Of a stretch of 64,000 nucleotides of DNA, positions 34,049 through 42,434 are shown one piece after another. The notes below the pieces were generated by a model. It ran no database searches. It was given only the letters and a program-made list of their open reading frames with translations, and was not told where the DNA came from. The stretch comes from DASZIT01 sp036268775 (GTDB lineage: Bacteria > Actinomycetota > Acidimicrobiia > Acidimicrobiales > RAAP-2), in the NCBI GenBank assembly GCA_036268775.1, contig DATATM010000024.1:1-64000 (forward strand), written 5' to 3'. Every line of letters begins with the position of its first letter. The first letter of the stretch is position 1. The position numbers were made by a program, and so were the translations under genes.

Positions 34049-34774
34049 ATGATGACCACGAAGGTCGACGAAGTCGCCGACGGGATCTACCGGATATCTA
34101 CCTTTGTCCCCGACATCGGTCCCACCGGTTTCACCTTCAACCAGTTCCTCATCAACGCGGAGGAGCCACTCCTCTTCCACACCGGCCATCGGTCGATGTT
34201 CCCGGCGGTCACCGAGGCCATCGCCACCGTCGTCCCGGTGGACCGGCTGCGGTGGATCACCTTCGGCCACGTGGAGTCGGACGAGTGCGGGGCGATGAAC
34301 GAGTTTCTGGCCGCCGCTCCTCAGTCAGAATTGGCCCACGGCGCCATGGGGTGCCTGGTGTCCCTCAACGAGATGGCCGACCGGCCGCCCCGGATGCTGG
34401 CTGACGGGGATGTCCTCGATCTCGGCGGCAAGCGGGTCCTCCACCTCGACACCCCCCATGTCCCCCACGGTTGGGAGGCGCGGGTGCTCTACGAGGAGAC
34501 CACCCGGACCCTGCTGTGCGGGGACCTGTTCGGCCACTTGGGCGACGGCGCGGCGCTGACCACTGACGACCTGATCGAACCGGCCCTGGAGGCCGAGGCG
34601 ATGTTCCGGTCCAGCTCGATGGCGCCCGACACCGCCGGGCAGATGCGGCGCCTCGGCGACCTCCAACCCGCCACCCTGGCGCTGATGCACGGCTCGTCGT
34701 TTCACGGAGACGGCCGGCAGGCCCTCTACGACCTCGCCACCGCCTACGAGGAGCTCTACCCGATCCCCACGTAG
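34049..34774 (+). CDS. Metallo-beta-lactamase-fold protein related to flavodiiron proteins
   Basis: 241 residues; AAGGGGG precedes two adjacent ATGs (34049, 34052). Diiron site motif of the flavodiiron type: FGHVESDECGAMNEF in place of the HxHxDH of lactamases, then LDTPHVPHGWEA and CGDLFGH, and LMHGSSFHGDG near the end. These match the ODP (oxygen-reducing) domain without the flavodoxin domain. Such proteins bind non-heme diiron; the role here is unknown. Converges with ltp2. Confidence 0.85.
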   Translation: MMTTKVDEVADGIYRISTFVPDIGPTGFTFNQFLINAEEPLLFHTGHRSMFPAVTEAIATVVPVDRLRWITFGHVESDECGAMNEFLAAAPQSELAHGAMGCLVSLNEMADRPPRMLADGDVLDLGGKRVLHLDTPHVPHGWEARVLYEETTRTLLCGDLFGHLGDGAALTTDDLIEPALEAEAMFRSSSMAPDTAGQMRRLGDLQPATLALMHGSSFHGDGRQALYDLATAYEELYPIPT

Positions 34775-34793
34775 CTGCTCCCCGGCGGTCGAG

Positions 34794-35981
34794 CTAGCGG
34801 TCGACGCCGAGGATGAGGCCGCTGGTCGGTACCCCGGTGCCGGCCGTCACCACCACGTTGTTGACGTCGGGCACCTGGTTGACCGAGGTGCCCCGCACCT
34901 GGCGCACCCCCTCGGCGATGCCGTTCATCCCGTGCAGGTAGGCCTCCCCCAGCTGGCCGCCGTGGGTGTTGATGGGGAGTCCCCCACCCAGTTCGATGTT
35001 CCCGTCCCGGATGAAGTCCTTCGCCTCCCCCCGGCCGCAGAAGCCGAGCTCCTCCAGCTGGTACAGGACATAGGGGGTGAAGTGGTCGTAGAGCACCGCC
35101 ATCTGGATGTCGGCCGGCGACAGCCCCGAGGTCTCCCACAGCTGCCGGGCCACCACCGACATCTCCGGGAGCCCGCAGAGGTCGTGGGCGTAATAGGAGG
35201 TCATCATCTCCTGGCCGTCGCCCGACCCCTGGGCCGCCGCCCGGATGACCGCCGGGGTCGACGGCAGGTCGCGGGCCCGCTCCAGGGTGGTGACCACCAG
35301 GGCCTGACCCCCGTCGGTCTCCTGGCAGCAGTCGAGGAGATGCAGCGGCTCGACGATCCATCGCGACGCCTGATGCTCCTCGAGGGTGATGGGCTTCTGG
35401 TAGAACCACGCCTTCGGATTGGTGGCGGCGTGCCTGCGGTCGGCGACCGCCACCCGGCCGAGGTCCTCCGAGGTCGCCCCGGTGATGTGGAGGTACCGCT
35501 GGGCGGCCATCGCCACCCACTGGGCCGGGGTCAGCAGTCCCTGGGGCGAATACCAGCTGAAGTGGGCGGTCTCGGCGTTGGTGGCCGGTGGCCGGTCCTG
35601 GACCCCGAGGCCGAACCGGTTGCCCGACCGCTCGTTGAAGGCCCGGTAGCAGACCACCACGTCGGCCACCCCCGACTGGACGGCCAGTGCCGCCTGCTGG
35701 ATGGTGGCGCAGGCCGCCCCGCCGCCGTAGTGGATGCGGGAGAAGAAGGACAGCTCCCCCATCCCCAGGCTCTGGGCGATGTTGATCTCCGGGTTGGTGT
35801 CGGAGCTGAAGGTGACCAGCCCGCCCACCTCGGAGGGTTCGATCCCGGCGTCCCGCAACGCCAGGTCGACGGCTTCGGTGGCCAGGCGCAGCTCGCTGCG
35901 ACCCGACTCCTTGGAGAACTCGGTAGCCCCGATCCCGACGATGGCGGTGCTGCCGGCGAAGTCGTGGTGGGCGGTGCTCAC
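34794..35981 (-). CDS. ltp2: Steroid retro-aldolase (thiolase-like) Ltp2
   Basis: 395 residues; GTG start overlapping the chsH1 stop. Shows Ltp2-specific stretches: TAIVGIGATEFSKESGRSELRLA, FFSRIHYGGGAACATIQ, DVVVCYRAFNERSGNRFG, HLLDCCQETDGGQALVV, LYDHFTPYVLYQLEELGFCGRGEAKDFI and INTHGGQLGEAYLHGMNGIAEGVRQ. These match mycobacterial Ltp2 very closely. Ltp2 with the DUF35 part of ChsH2 cleaves the C17 side-chain CoA intermediate, releasing propionyl-CoA and leaving androstenedione-type steroid. Last gene of the igr-like operon. Confidence 0.95.
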   Translation of the reverse strand: MSTAHHDFAGSTAIVGIGATEFSKESGRSELRLATEAVDLALRDAGIEPSEVGGLVTFSSDTNPEINIAQSLGMGELSFFSRIHYGGGAACATIQQAALAVQSGVADVVVCYRAFNERSGNRFGLGVQDRPPATNAETAHFSWYSPQGLLTPAQWVAMAAQRYLHITGATSEDLGRVAVADRRHAATNPKAWFYQKPITLEEHQASRWIVEPLHLLDCCQETDGGQALVVTTLERARDLPSTPAVIRAAAQGSGDGQEMMTSYYAHDLCGLPEMSVVARQLWETSGLSPADIQMAVLYDHFTPYVLYQLEELGFCGRGEAKDFIRDGNIELGGGLPINTHGGQLGEAYLHGMNGIAEGVRQVRGTSVNQVPDVNNVVVTAGTGVPTSGLILGVDR

Positions 35982-36448
35982 CGGGAGGCCGGCTCTGTCT
36001 TCGAGCCGGCGTCGCCGGCCGGGAGCCGGAGCCGCACGGTGCCGGTCACGTGGTCCCCGAGACCGTTGGCCCCCCGCAGGGTGACCTCGATCCCGCCGGA
36101 GCCGTCGGCGGCGGCCTCGTCCTTGGCCGTCACCGAGCCGGTCAGGGTCATGGTGTCGTCGGGATAGTTGGGGGCACCCAGCCGGATGTTGACGTCGGTC
36201 AGCACCGTGGCCGGGCCGGACCAGTCGGTGACGTAGCGGCCGACCAGGCCGTTGGTGGAGAGGATGTTCATGAAGATGTCCTTCGAGCCGCGTTGGTTGG
36301 CCAACACCGGGTCGTGATGGACGTCCTGGTAGTCGCGGGAGGCAATCGCGGTGCTGATGATCAGGGTGCGGGTGAGCGGCAGCTCGAGGGACGGGAGGGT
36401 GTCCCCCACCGACACCTCCTCGAAGCAGAGGGTGAAGGGAAGGGTCAT
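35978..36448 (-). CDS. chsH1: MaoC-like enoyl-CoA hydratase subunit ChsH1
   Basis: 156 residues, ATG overlapping the preceding acyl-CoA dehydrogenase stop (ATGA). Hotdog/MaoC protein with a hydratase signature ASRDYQDVHHDPVLANQRG (conserved Asp and His). In mycobacteria ChsH1 forms a complex with ChsH2 and hydrates the 17(20)-unsaturated side-chain CoA of the last three-carbon cholesterol side chain. Position and order are those of the igr operon: just before ltp2. Confidence 0.92.
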   Translation of the reverse strand: MTLPFTLCFEEVSVGDTLPSLELPLTRTLIISTAIASRDYQDVHHDPVLANQRGSKDIFMNILSTNGLVGRYVTDWSGPATVLTDVNIRLGAPNYPDDTMTLTGSVTAKDEAAADGSGGIEVTLRGANGLGDHVTGTVRLRLPAGDAGSKTEPASR

Positions 36449-37617
36449 GCCGACACCGCCTCGCCGGCCCGGAGATCGGCGACCACCTGCCGGCCCAACC
36501 GGGCCAGCTGGGCGCTCGGGCCCCCGAGCAGCAGCTCGATCTGCTTCCCCCACAGGAAGTACCGGTGGATCGGGTAGTCGATGTCGGCCCCCATCCCCCC
36601 GTGGAGGTGCTGGGTGGCGTGCACCACCCGTTGGCCGGCGTCCTTGGCGAACCACACCGCCACCCCCACCGCCCGGTCGGCGTCCAGCCCGTTGTCGAGC
36701 CGCCAGGCCGCCTGCCAGAGGGTGACCCGCATCGACTCGGTGTCGATGGCCGCATCGGCGGCCCGCAGCATGGTCCCCTGGAAGGTGGACAGCGGCCGGC
36801 CGAACTGCTCCCGGGCGTTGAGGTACTCGGCGGTCTGGGCCACCGCCGCCTCCGCCACCCCCACCTGGAGGGCGCAGAGCCCGGTCCAGGCCCGGTTCAG
36901 CATCCAGGCGACGATGGCTCGGCCCTCCGACGGGTGGCCCCCGGCCAGCAGGTCCTCAGGGGAGACGGCCACGTTGTCGAGATGAAGATGGGGATGGATC
37001 TCGCGGTTGGTGGTGACCGCCCGCTCCATGTGCACCCGCTCGGTGTTCGGATCCACCACCGCCACCACCACTCCCCCCTCCGCGGTCAGCGCCGGCACCA
37101 GAATCCGGTCGGCCACGTGGGCGAAGGGGACCGCCAGGGCGGTGCCGGACAGGTGCACGTCCCCGCCGGGGGTTCCGGCCAGCTCCGCCCGCACCGTCGG
37201 GTTCCCGGGCCCACCGGTGGCGATGTCGGCGGCCACCTCGGTGACGGCGGCGCTGAGCATCAGGTCGCCGTCCTCCACCTCGGGAAGCACCCGGGCCCGC
37301 AGTTGGTCGGAGCCGAACTCGGCGATGGGGAGGCACCCGAGCACCAGGGTGGCCCACAGCGGCAACGGGGCGACGGAGCGGCCCTGGGCCTCCAGGATGA
37401 GGGACAGCTCGACCAGCCCGTAGCCGCCGCCCCCGTCGGCTTCGGGAACCGCCAGCCCCAGGAGGTCGGCCTTGGCCAGTGCCGCCCACAGGTGGCGGTC
37501 GACCCGGTCATCGCTGGCCTCCACATCCCGGACCCGGTCGGGGGTGACCAGGCCGGCGAAGATCCCCTCGGCGGTCAGCCGGACCGCCTCCTGCTCCTCG
37601 GTGAAGGTGAAGTCCAT
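36445..37617 (-). CDS. fadE28: Acyl-CoA dehydrogenase subunit FadE28 (ChsE1)
   Basis: 390 residues, ATG overlapping the chsH2 stop by one base. Shorter and more divergent than usual acyl-CoA dehydrogenases, as is known for the partner subunit of the alpha2beta2 steroid enzymes. Diagnostic C-terminal region: FGRPLSTFQG, then ATQHLHGGMGADIDYPIHRY, then LLGGPSAQLARLG, all close to mycobacterial FadE28. With FadE29 it oxidises the C3 (propionyl-type) side chain of the steroid CoA ester. Expected to contribute part of the FAD-binding and substrate site. Confidence 0.92.
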   Translation of the reverse strand: MDFTFTEEQEAVRLTAEGIFAGLVTPDRVRDVEASDDRVDRHLWAALAKADLLGLAVPEADGGGGYGLVELSLILEAQGRSVAPLPLWATLVLGCLPIAEFGSDQLRARVLPEVEDGDLMLSAAVTEVAADIATGGPGNPTVRAELAGTPGGDVHLSGTALAVPFAHVADRILVPALTAEGGVVVAVVDPNTERVHMERAVTTNREIHPHLHLDNVAVSPEDLLAGGHPSEGRAIVAWMLNRAWTGLCALQVGVAEAAVAQTAEYLNAREQFGRPLSTFQGTMLRAADAAIDTESMRVTLWQAAWRLDNGLDADRAVGVAVWFAKDAGQRVVHATQHLHGGMGADIDYPIHRYFLWGKQIELLLGGPSAQLARLGRQVVADLRAGEAVSA

Positions 37618-38678
37618 CAGTTCGTCCCTTCCGAATGGGTGGCCCCCCGGGAGGCGTCGAGGTCGGAGCCGTCGACCGGGTGGAAGACCGGCAGGGTCAG
37701 CTCGTCGTCGAAGGTCTCGAACCGGGCCTGGACGGGGGTGCCGATCCTCACCGCGGTGGGGTCGATGCCGGAGACGTTGGCCACCAACCGGGTGCCCTCC
37801 TCCAGCTCCACCAGGGCCACCACCAGCGGGTAGTCGAAGGCCGGGACCTTGGGGTGGTGGTTGACCACGTAGCTGTAGATGGTGCCCCGTCCCGACGACC
37901 GCACGGTGTCCCAGTCGAACGACCGGCAGTTGGGGCAGGCCGGCCGGGGGGGATGGCGGAGGGTGCCGCAGTTGGAGCACCGCTGGATGAGCAGCTTCCC
38001 CTCCTTGGTGCCCTCGAAGAAGAACTGGTTGTCCTGGGTGAGGGAGGGGCGGGGCCGCTTCGGCCGGGCCGTCGGCTCCGTCGCCTCCGGGGGCGGGGCG
38101 GACTTGGCCGGGGGGCGGAACTTGAGGATGCGGAAGCGCATGGTGGCCACCGGCTGGTCGTGCTGGTCGGTGAAGTCCAACCGGTTGGTGATGAAATGGC
38201 CAACCCCGAGCCCGGTCGACTTCTCCGGCGACACCGCCTCGATGAACGACTTGACCGAGATCCGGTCGCCCAGCACCAGCGGCCGCTCGTAGTGCTGGTC
38301 GCAGTTGGTGGCCACCACCGAGGTGAACCCGGCCTGGTCGAGCAGCGACATCAGCCGGTCGCTCGGCCCGTCGCCCTGGTCGTCGCCGGCCGCCCGGGCC
38401 GCCTCGACGTTCTGGGAGGCGCGGAGGCCTCGCATGATCCAGGCCTGGAGCATGGTCGGCGGGGCGATGACCCCGGGGAACCCGGCTTCCCGGGCGGCGT
38501 CGTCATCCACATAGACCGGGTTGTGGTCACCCATCGCCTCCACCCAGTGGCGGATCATCGCCTGGTTGACCTCGTCGGGCCCGACGATCTTCCCGTCGGT
38601 GCCCTGGCCGACGAAGGCGTTGAGCCGGTCGTCGAGGCCCGCCGGCGTGGCCGACTCCTCCACCGGGACCGCGCTCAC
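37617..38678 (-). CDS. chsH2: ChsH2: MaoC-like domain fused to DUF35 zinc ribbon/OB-fold
   Basis: 353 residues; GTG start overlaps the fadE29 stop (GTGA), so the much longer open frame upstream is rejected. N-terminal MaoC-type hotdog domain (about 10-195) with NPVYVDDDAAREAGFPG, where the catalytic His of active hydratases is replaced, as expected for the non-catalytic half. C-terminal DUF35 domain (about 220-345) with zinc-ribbon cysteines CSNC and CPNC followed by an OB fold. In mycobacteria the N-part pairs with ChsH1 and the DUF35 part with Ltp2. Second gene of the operon. Confidence 0.92.
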   Translation of the reverse strand: MSAVPVEESATPAGLDDRLNAFVGQGTDGKIVGPDEVNQAMIRHWVEAMGDHNPVYVDDDAAREAGFPGVIAPPTMLQAWIMRGLRASQNVEAARAAGDDQGDGPSDRLMSLLDQAGFTSVVATNCDQHYERPLVLGDRISVKSFIEAVSPEKSTGLGVGHFITNRLDFTDQHDQPVATMRFRILKFRPPAKSAPPPEATEPTARPKRPRPSLTQDNQFFFEGTKEGKLLIQRCSNCGTLRHPPRPACPNCRSFDWDTVRSSGRGTIYSYVVNHHPKVPAFDYPLVVALVELEEGTRLVANVSGIDPTAVRIGTPVQARFETFDDELTLPVFHPVDGSDLDASRGATHSEGTN

Positions 38679-39835
38679 CGGGCCGACCGCTTCATGCCCA
38701 GTCCGGCCATGGCCAGGATCTCCCGCTGGACCTCGTTGACCCCGCCACCGAAGGTGTTGATCTGGCACTGCCGCGACGCCCGCTCGATCTCGCCGTGGAG
38801 CACCGCCTCCGGCGAGCCGGGGCTGAGATAGCCGCCGGCCCCCACGATCCCGAGCAGCATCCGGTAGACCTGGATGGTCGACTCGGTCCCGAACACTTTG
38901 ACCGCCGAGGAGTCGGCTGGGCCCAGGGTGTCGTTGGCCACCGCCGCGGTCATCCGCCAGTTGAGCAGCTTCTGGGCCTCCAGGAGGGCGTAGGACCGGG
39001 CCAGGTCGGCCTGCACCCAGCCGATGTCGCCGAGCTGGTTGGCCAGGGCCCAGGCCGCCACCTCCCCCCACAGCCGTTGGGACAGGGCACTCATGGCCGC
39101 CAGCCCCACCCGCTCGTGGTTGAGCTGTCCGGTGATGAGCCGCCAGCCCTCGTGGAGGCCGCCGACCAGCGCGGTGAGCGGCACCCGCACCCCGTCGTAG
39201 TACGACGCGGTGGTGGCCACCCCGCCGACAGTGACGATCGGGGTGCAGGAGAACCCCGGTGCCGACGTCGGCACCAAGAAGATGGAGATCCCCTTGTGCT
39301 TGGGCACGTCGGGATCGGTCCGGGTGGCCAGCCAGATGTAGTCGGCCTGATCGGCGCCGCTGGTGAAGACCTTGTTGCCGTCGATGACCCACTCGTCGCC
39401 GTCCCGCACCGCCTTGGTCCGCAGCGAGGCGAGGTCGGTGCCGGCTCCCGGCTCGGTGTAGCCAATGGCGCAGTTGATCTCGCCCTGCAGGATCCCGGAG
39501 AGGAAGAAGTCCTTCTGTTCCTCGGTGCCGTGGCGCATCAGCATCGGCCCGACGGTGTTGAGGGTCACGAACGGGAACGGGGCCCGGGCCCGCTGCACCT
39601 CGTTGAAGAAGATGAACTGGTCGGAGGTCGGCCGCCCCTGGCCGCCGTACTCCTTGGGCCAGCCGATGCCGAGCCAGCCGTCCTTGCCCATCTGCCGGAC
39701 GCTGGCGTGGAAGACCACGCCCCCGTCACCCTCCCCGTCGAGGGCGGCCCGCACCTCGGGGGTGATGATGTCGGCGAAGTAGGCCCGCAGCTCCGCCCGC
39801 AAGGCCAGTTGATCCGGGGTCTCCTGAAGGTACAT
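38675..39835 (-). CDS. fadE29: Acyl-CoA dehydrogenase subunit FadE29 (ChsE2)
   Basis: 386 residues from the ATG at 39835. First gene of the igr-like operon. It has the ordinary acyl-CoA dehydrogenase signature IGYTEPGAGTDLASLRTKAVRDGDEW, LVGGLHEGWRLITGQLNHERV and the ending ITTFGGGVNEVQREILAMAGL-like stretch (INTFGGGVNEVQREILA). Closely resembles mycobacterial FadE29, which with FadE28 forms an alpha2beta2 enzyme acting on the shortened steroid side chain. A 215-bp intergenic region with a KstR-like site separates it from the divergent P450. Confidence 0.92.
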   Translation of the reverse strand: MYLQETPDQLALRAELRAYFADIITPEVRAALDGEGDGGVVFHASVRQMGKDGWLGIGWPKEYGGQGRPTSDQFIFFNEVQRARAPFPFVTLNTVGPMLMRHGTEEQKDFFLSGILQGEINCAIGYTEPGAGTDLASLRTKAVRDGDEWVIDGNKVFTSGADQADYIWLATRTDPDVPKHKGISIFLVPTSAPGFSCTPIVTVGGVATTASYYDGVRVPLTALVGGLHEGWRLITGQLNHERVGLAAMSALSQRLWGEVAAWALANQLGDIGWVQADLARSYALLEAQKLLNWRMTAAVANDTLGPADSSAVKVFGTESTIQVYRMLLGIVGAGGYLSPGSPEAVLHGEIERASRQCQINTFGGGVNEVQREILAMAGLGMKRSAR

Positions 39836-39999
39836 CGCTCTCGAACTCTCCCCCCACGTCCATCGGGTGATCACCGCCGCCGATCACCGCCGAAGCGGCT
39901 CGTGGGTCCGCTTCCAGCGTCGGCAACCTAACTGCATCGGGTAGAGGCGTCGAATCGTTCGAGCCGGTGGCCTCCGGGATGCAGTTGGCCTATGCTAAC

Positions 40000-40013
40000 T
40001 GATACGTGTTCTA
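40000..40013. promoter_or_regulatory. KstR-like operator between the igr-like operon and the P450 gene
   Basis: TGATACGTGTTCTA fits TNNAACNNGTTNNA with one mismatch (TAC for AAC). It is the core of a longer inverted repeat with outer arms CTAACT at 39995-40000 and AGTTAG at 40013-40018. It lies 37 bp before the P450 start and 165 bp before fadE29. Confidence 0.68.
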
Positions 40014-40050
40014 GTTAGTAACGCACTACGGGGAAGAGGGGGAGACACTC

Positions 40051-41283
40051 ATGGAGCTCCAGGACATCGACCTGAGTGACTCGAGGAACTTTGCCGACGG
40101 AGTCCCCCATCACTGGTTCGCCCACCTGCGGCGGGAGGCTCCGGTCCAGTGGCATCAGGACCCCAACGGGCTCGGGGAGGGCTTCTGGTCGGTCACCCGC
40201 TACGACGACTGCGTGAACATCAACCGCGACTACGAGCATTTCTCCTCCGCCCGGGACGGTGTCCTGTTCAACGACATGGCGGAGGAGCAACTCGCCTCCA
40301 TGCGGCTGATGATGCTGAACATGGACCCCCCCATACACACCCGGTACCGGCGGCTGGTGTCCAAGGGGTTCACCCCCCGGATGATCCGCGACCTGGAGCA
40401 GAAAGTGATCGTCGCCACCGACCAGATCATCAACGGGGTGTGCGAGACCGGGAGCGCCGACTTCGTCGAGCAGATCTCCGCCGAGCTCCCCCTCCAGGTG
40501 ATCGCCGATCTGATGGGCGTCCCCCAGTCGGACCGGCACCTGGTGTTCGACTGGTCCAACCACATGATCGGCTCCGAGGACCCCGAGTTCGCCTCCAGCG
40601 CGGCGGCCGCCGAGCAGGCGTCGATGGAGCTGTACGCCTACGCCGACGAGCTGTGCGAGAAAAAGCGGGCCGATCCCCACGAGGATCTGTTCAGCGTGCT
40701 GACCCAGGCGGAGATCGAAGGGGACAGCCTCTCCCAACTCGAGCTCGACCTCTTCTTCCTGCTGCTGGCGGTGGCCGGCAACGAGACCACCCGGAACCTC
40801 ATCTCCGGGGCGATGGTGGCGTTCTTCGACCACCCCGACCAGTGGGACCGGCTGCTGGCCGACCGCTCGCTGCTGCCGTCGGCCATCGAGGAGATGCTCC
40901 GCTACGTCACCCCGGTGATGCACTTCCGCCGGCAGGCCACCATGGACTGGGCGATCGGCGACCAGAAGATCGCCGAAGGGGACAAGGTGGTCTTCTGGCA
41001 CACCTCGGCCAACCGGGACGAGTCGATCTTCGGCGACACCGCCAACCAGTTCGACATCGGCCGGACCCCCAACAACCACATCGCCTTCGGCGGGGGCGGC
41101 CCCCACTTCTGCCTGGGGGCCAACCTGGCCCGGATGGAGATCAAGGTGATGTTCGAGCGGCTGCTCGACCGCATCCCCGACATCCGCCAGGCCGGCGAGG
41201 AGCAGCACCTCCAGTCCAACTTCATCAACGGGGTCAAGCATCTGCCGGTCAGCTTCGCCCCGTCGGCACCGCTCGCCTCCTAG
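40051..41283 (+). CDS. Cytochrome P450, CYP125-like steroid 27-oxidase
   Basis: 410 residues, GGGGGAGA before the ATG. P450 marks: I-helix AVAGNETTRNLISG, K-helix ExxR in AIEEMLRYVTPV, and heme loop AFGGGGPHFCLGANLAR with the axial C354. The B-C region LMMLNMDPPIHTRYRRLVSKGFTPR and the I-helix AGNETTRN resemble mycobacterial CYP125 more than CYP142 or CYP124. CYP125 oxidises the terminal methyl of the cholesterol side chain to a carboxylic acid. Divergent from the igr-like operon with a KstR-like site between, the arrangement expected of co-regulated genes. A ferredoxin partner is not in the window. Confidence 0.9.
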   Translation: MELQDIDLSDSRNFADGVPHHWFAHLRREAPVQWHQDPNGLGEGFWSVTRYDDCVNINRDYEHFSSARDGVLFNDMAEEQLASMRLMMLNMDPPIHTRYRRLVSKGFTPRMIRDLEQKVIVATDQIINGVCETGSADFVEQISAELPLQVIADLMGVPQSDRHLVFDWSNHMIGSEDPEFASSAAAAEQASMELYAYADELCEKKRADPHEDLFSVLTQAEIEGDSLSQLELDLFFLLLAVAGNETTRNLISGAMVAFFDHPDQWDRLLADRSLLPSAIEEMLRYVTPVMHFRRQATMDWAIGDQKIAEGDKVVFWHTSANRDESIFGDTANQFDIGRTPNNHIAFGGGGPHFCLGANLARMEIKVMFERLLDRIPDIRQAGEEQHLQSNFINGVKHLPVSFAPSAPLAS

Positions 41284-41387
41284 GTCCCGTTGCCAGCCAG
41301 CTTCACCTTCAGTCCCTATCTCCTGTGATCGGGTGCTCGATCTGACTTGATCGGGTGCCCGTCCTCTTCGGAAGCGGTCCCTGCTCC

Positions 41388-42281
41388 ATGCGATTCCACC
41401 AAGCCGTGACATTCCTGCCCGTCGATGAGTCCCTGGCCCTGGCCTCGGCCAGTGACCAGCTGGGCTATTCCGGCATCTACCTCTCCGATCACCTGTTCAA
41501 CCCCAAGGATCTCCAGTCTCGCTACACCTACTCCAAGGCTCCCGACGGTTCGCCGTTCTGGGAGAAGGAGACGGCCTGGCCCGATCCGATGTGCCTGATC
41601 TCGGCGATGGCGGCGGTCACCACCCACCTCACCTTCACCACCGGCATCTACATCGCCCCGGTGCGCGACCTGATCACGGTGGCCAAGACGGTCGGGACCA
41701 CCGCGGTGCTGTCCCACAACCGGGTCCGGCTGGGGGTCGGGGTCGGCTGGTGCGAAGAGGAGTACATCCAGACCGGGCAGGACTTCCACACCCGGGGCAA
41801 GCGGCTCAACGACATGATCCCCGCACTCCGGGCGATGTGGGCAGGAGGCTGGGTCGAGTACCACGGCACCCACTACGACGTTCCCCTCTGCCAGATGAAC
41901 CCCTCCCCCTCCCTGCCCATCCCGATCCTCTGCGGCGGCGACTCGGAGGCGGCCATCCACCGGGCCACCACCCTCTGCGACGGCTGGATCAACACCGGAT
42001 CGGTCACCCCCGAAGTTGCCTTCGAACAGGTGGACCGGATCAACGGGGCGTTGAAGGAGGCGGACCGCCAGGCCGACGACTTCTCCATCTACCTGGCCGT
42101 CAAGGCGATGCCCGCCCTTGACCTCTACCGGCGCTTTGAGGACCTCGGGGTCACCGATCTGCTCTGTGCCCCCTGGATGATGGTGCGGGCCACCGACGAC
42201 GACACCCCCGAGTCCGTGCAGGTGAAGCGGATCGAGGCGAGCGAGCAGTTCGCCGAGCAGATCATCGCCAAGATGGTCTGA
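41388..42281 (+). CDS. F420-dependent LLM-class oxidoreductase (TIGR03619-like)
   Basis: 297 residues from the ATG at 41388; a longer frame from 41355 is possible. Luciferase-like fold: MRFHQAVTFLPVDESL, IYLSDHLFNPKDL, TGIYIAPVRDLITVAKTVGT, LGVGVGWCEEEYIQTG. The length and motifs suit the F420-binding subfamily. Substrate unknown; it lies 104 bp after the P450 and may be in the same transcript, but no conserved function for it in steroid breakdown can be claimed. Confidence 0.82.
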   Translation: MRFHQAVTFLPVDESLALASASDQLGYSGIYLSDHLFNPKDLQSRYTYSKAPDGSPFWEKETAWPDPMCLISAMAAVTTHLTFTTGIYIAPVRDLITVAKTVGTTAVLSHNRVRLGVGVGWCEEEYIQTGQDFHTRGKRLNDMIPALRAMWAGGWVEYHGTHYDVPLCQMNPSPSLPIPILCGGDSEAAIHRATTLCDGWINTGSVTPEVAFEQVDRINGALKEADRQADDFSIYLAVKAMPALDLYRRFEDLGVTDLLCAPWMMVRATDDDTPESVQVKRIEASEQFAEQIIAKMV

Positions 42282-42434
42282 CCACTCTCTGCGTTCCTCC
42301 CCATTTGGACACTGCCCGTCGACCGGCGCCCGGATCGCGCCTCCAGGGGATGGGCGAGACAATGATGGCCTCGGTCGGCTGGCTGGCCTAGCATTCGGCA
42401 CCGCCGTTGCCGTTTCCGCCTTCGGAAGGATGAG

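Noticed and set aside
38679..39392. N-terminal extension of the chsH2 frame
   Set aside because: It lies entirely inside fadE29 in another frame; the GTG overlapping the fadE29 stop is the sensible start.
39950..39962. TCGAA-TCG-TTCGA inverted repeat near the P450 promoter
   Set aside because: Does not fit the KstR consensus; short arms, likely chance.
40015..41412. Long open frame antisense to the P450 gene (465 codons)
   Set aside because: It lies opposite a protein with all P450 motifs; such long antisense frames are common in high-GC DNA and its product has no recognisable domain.
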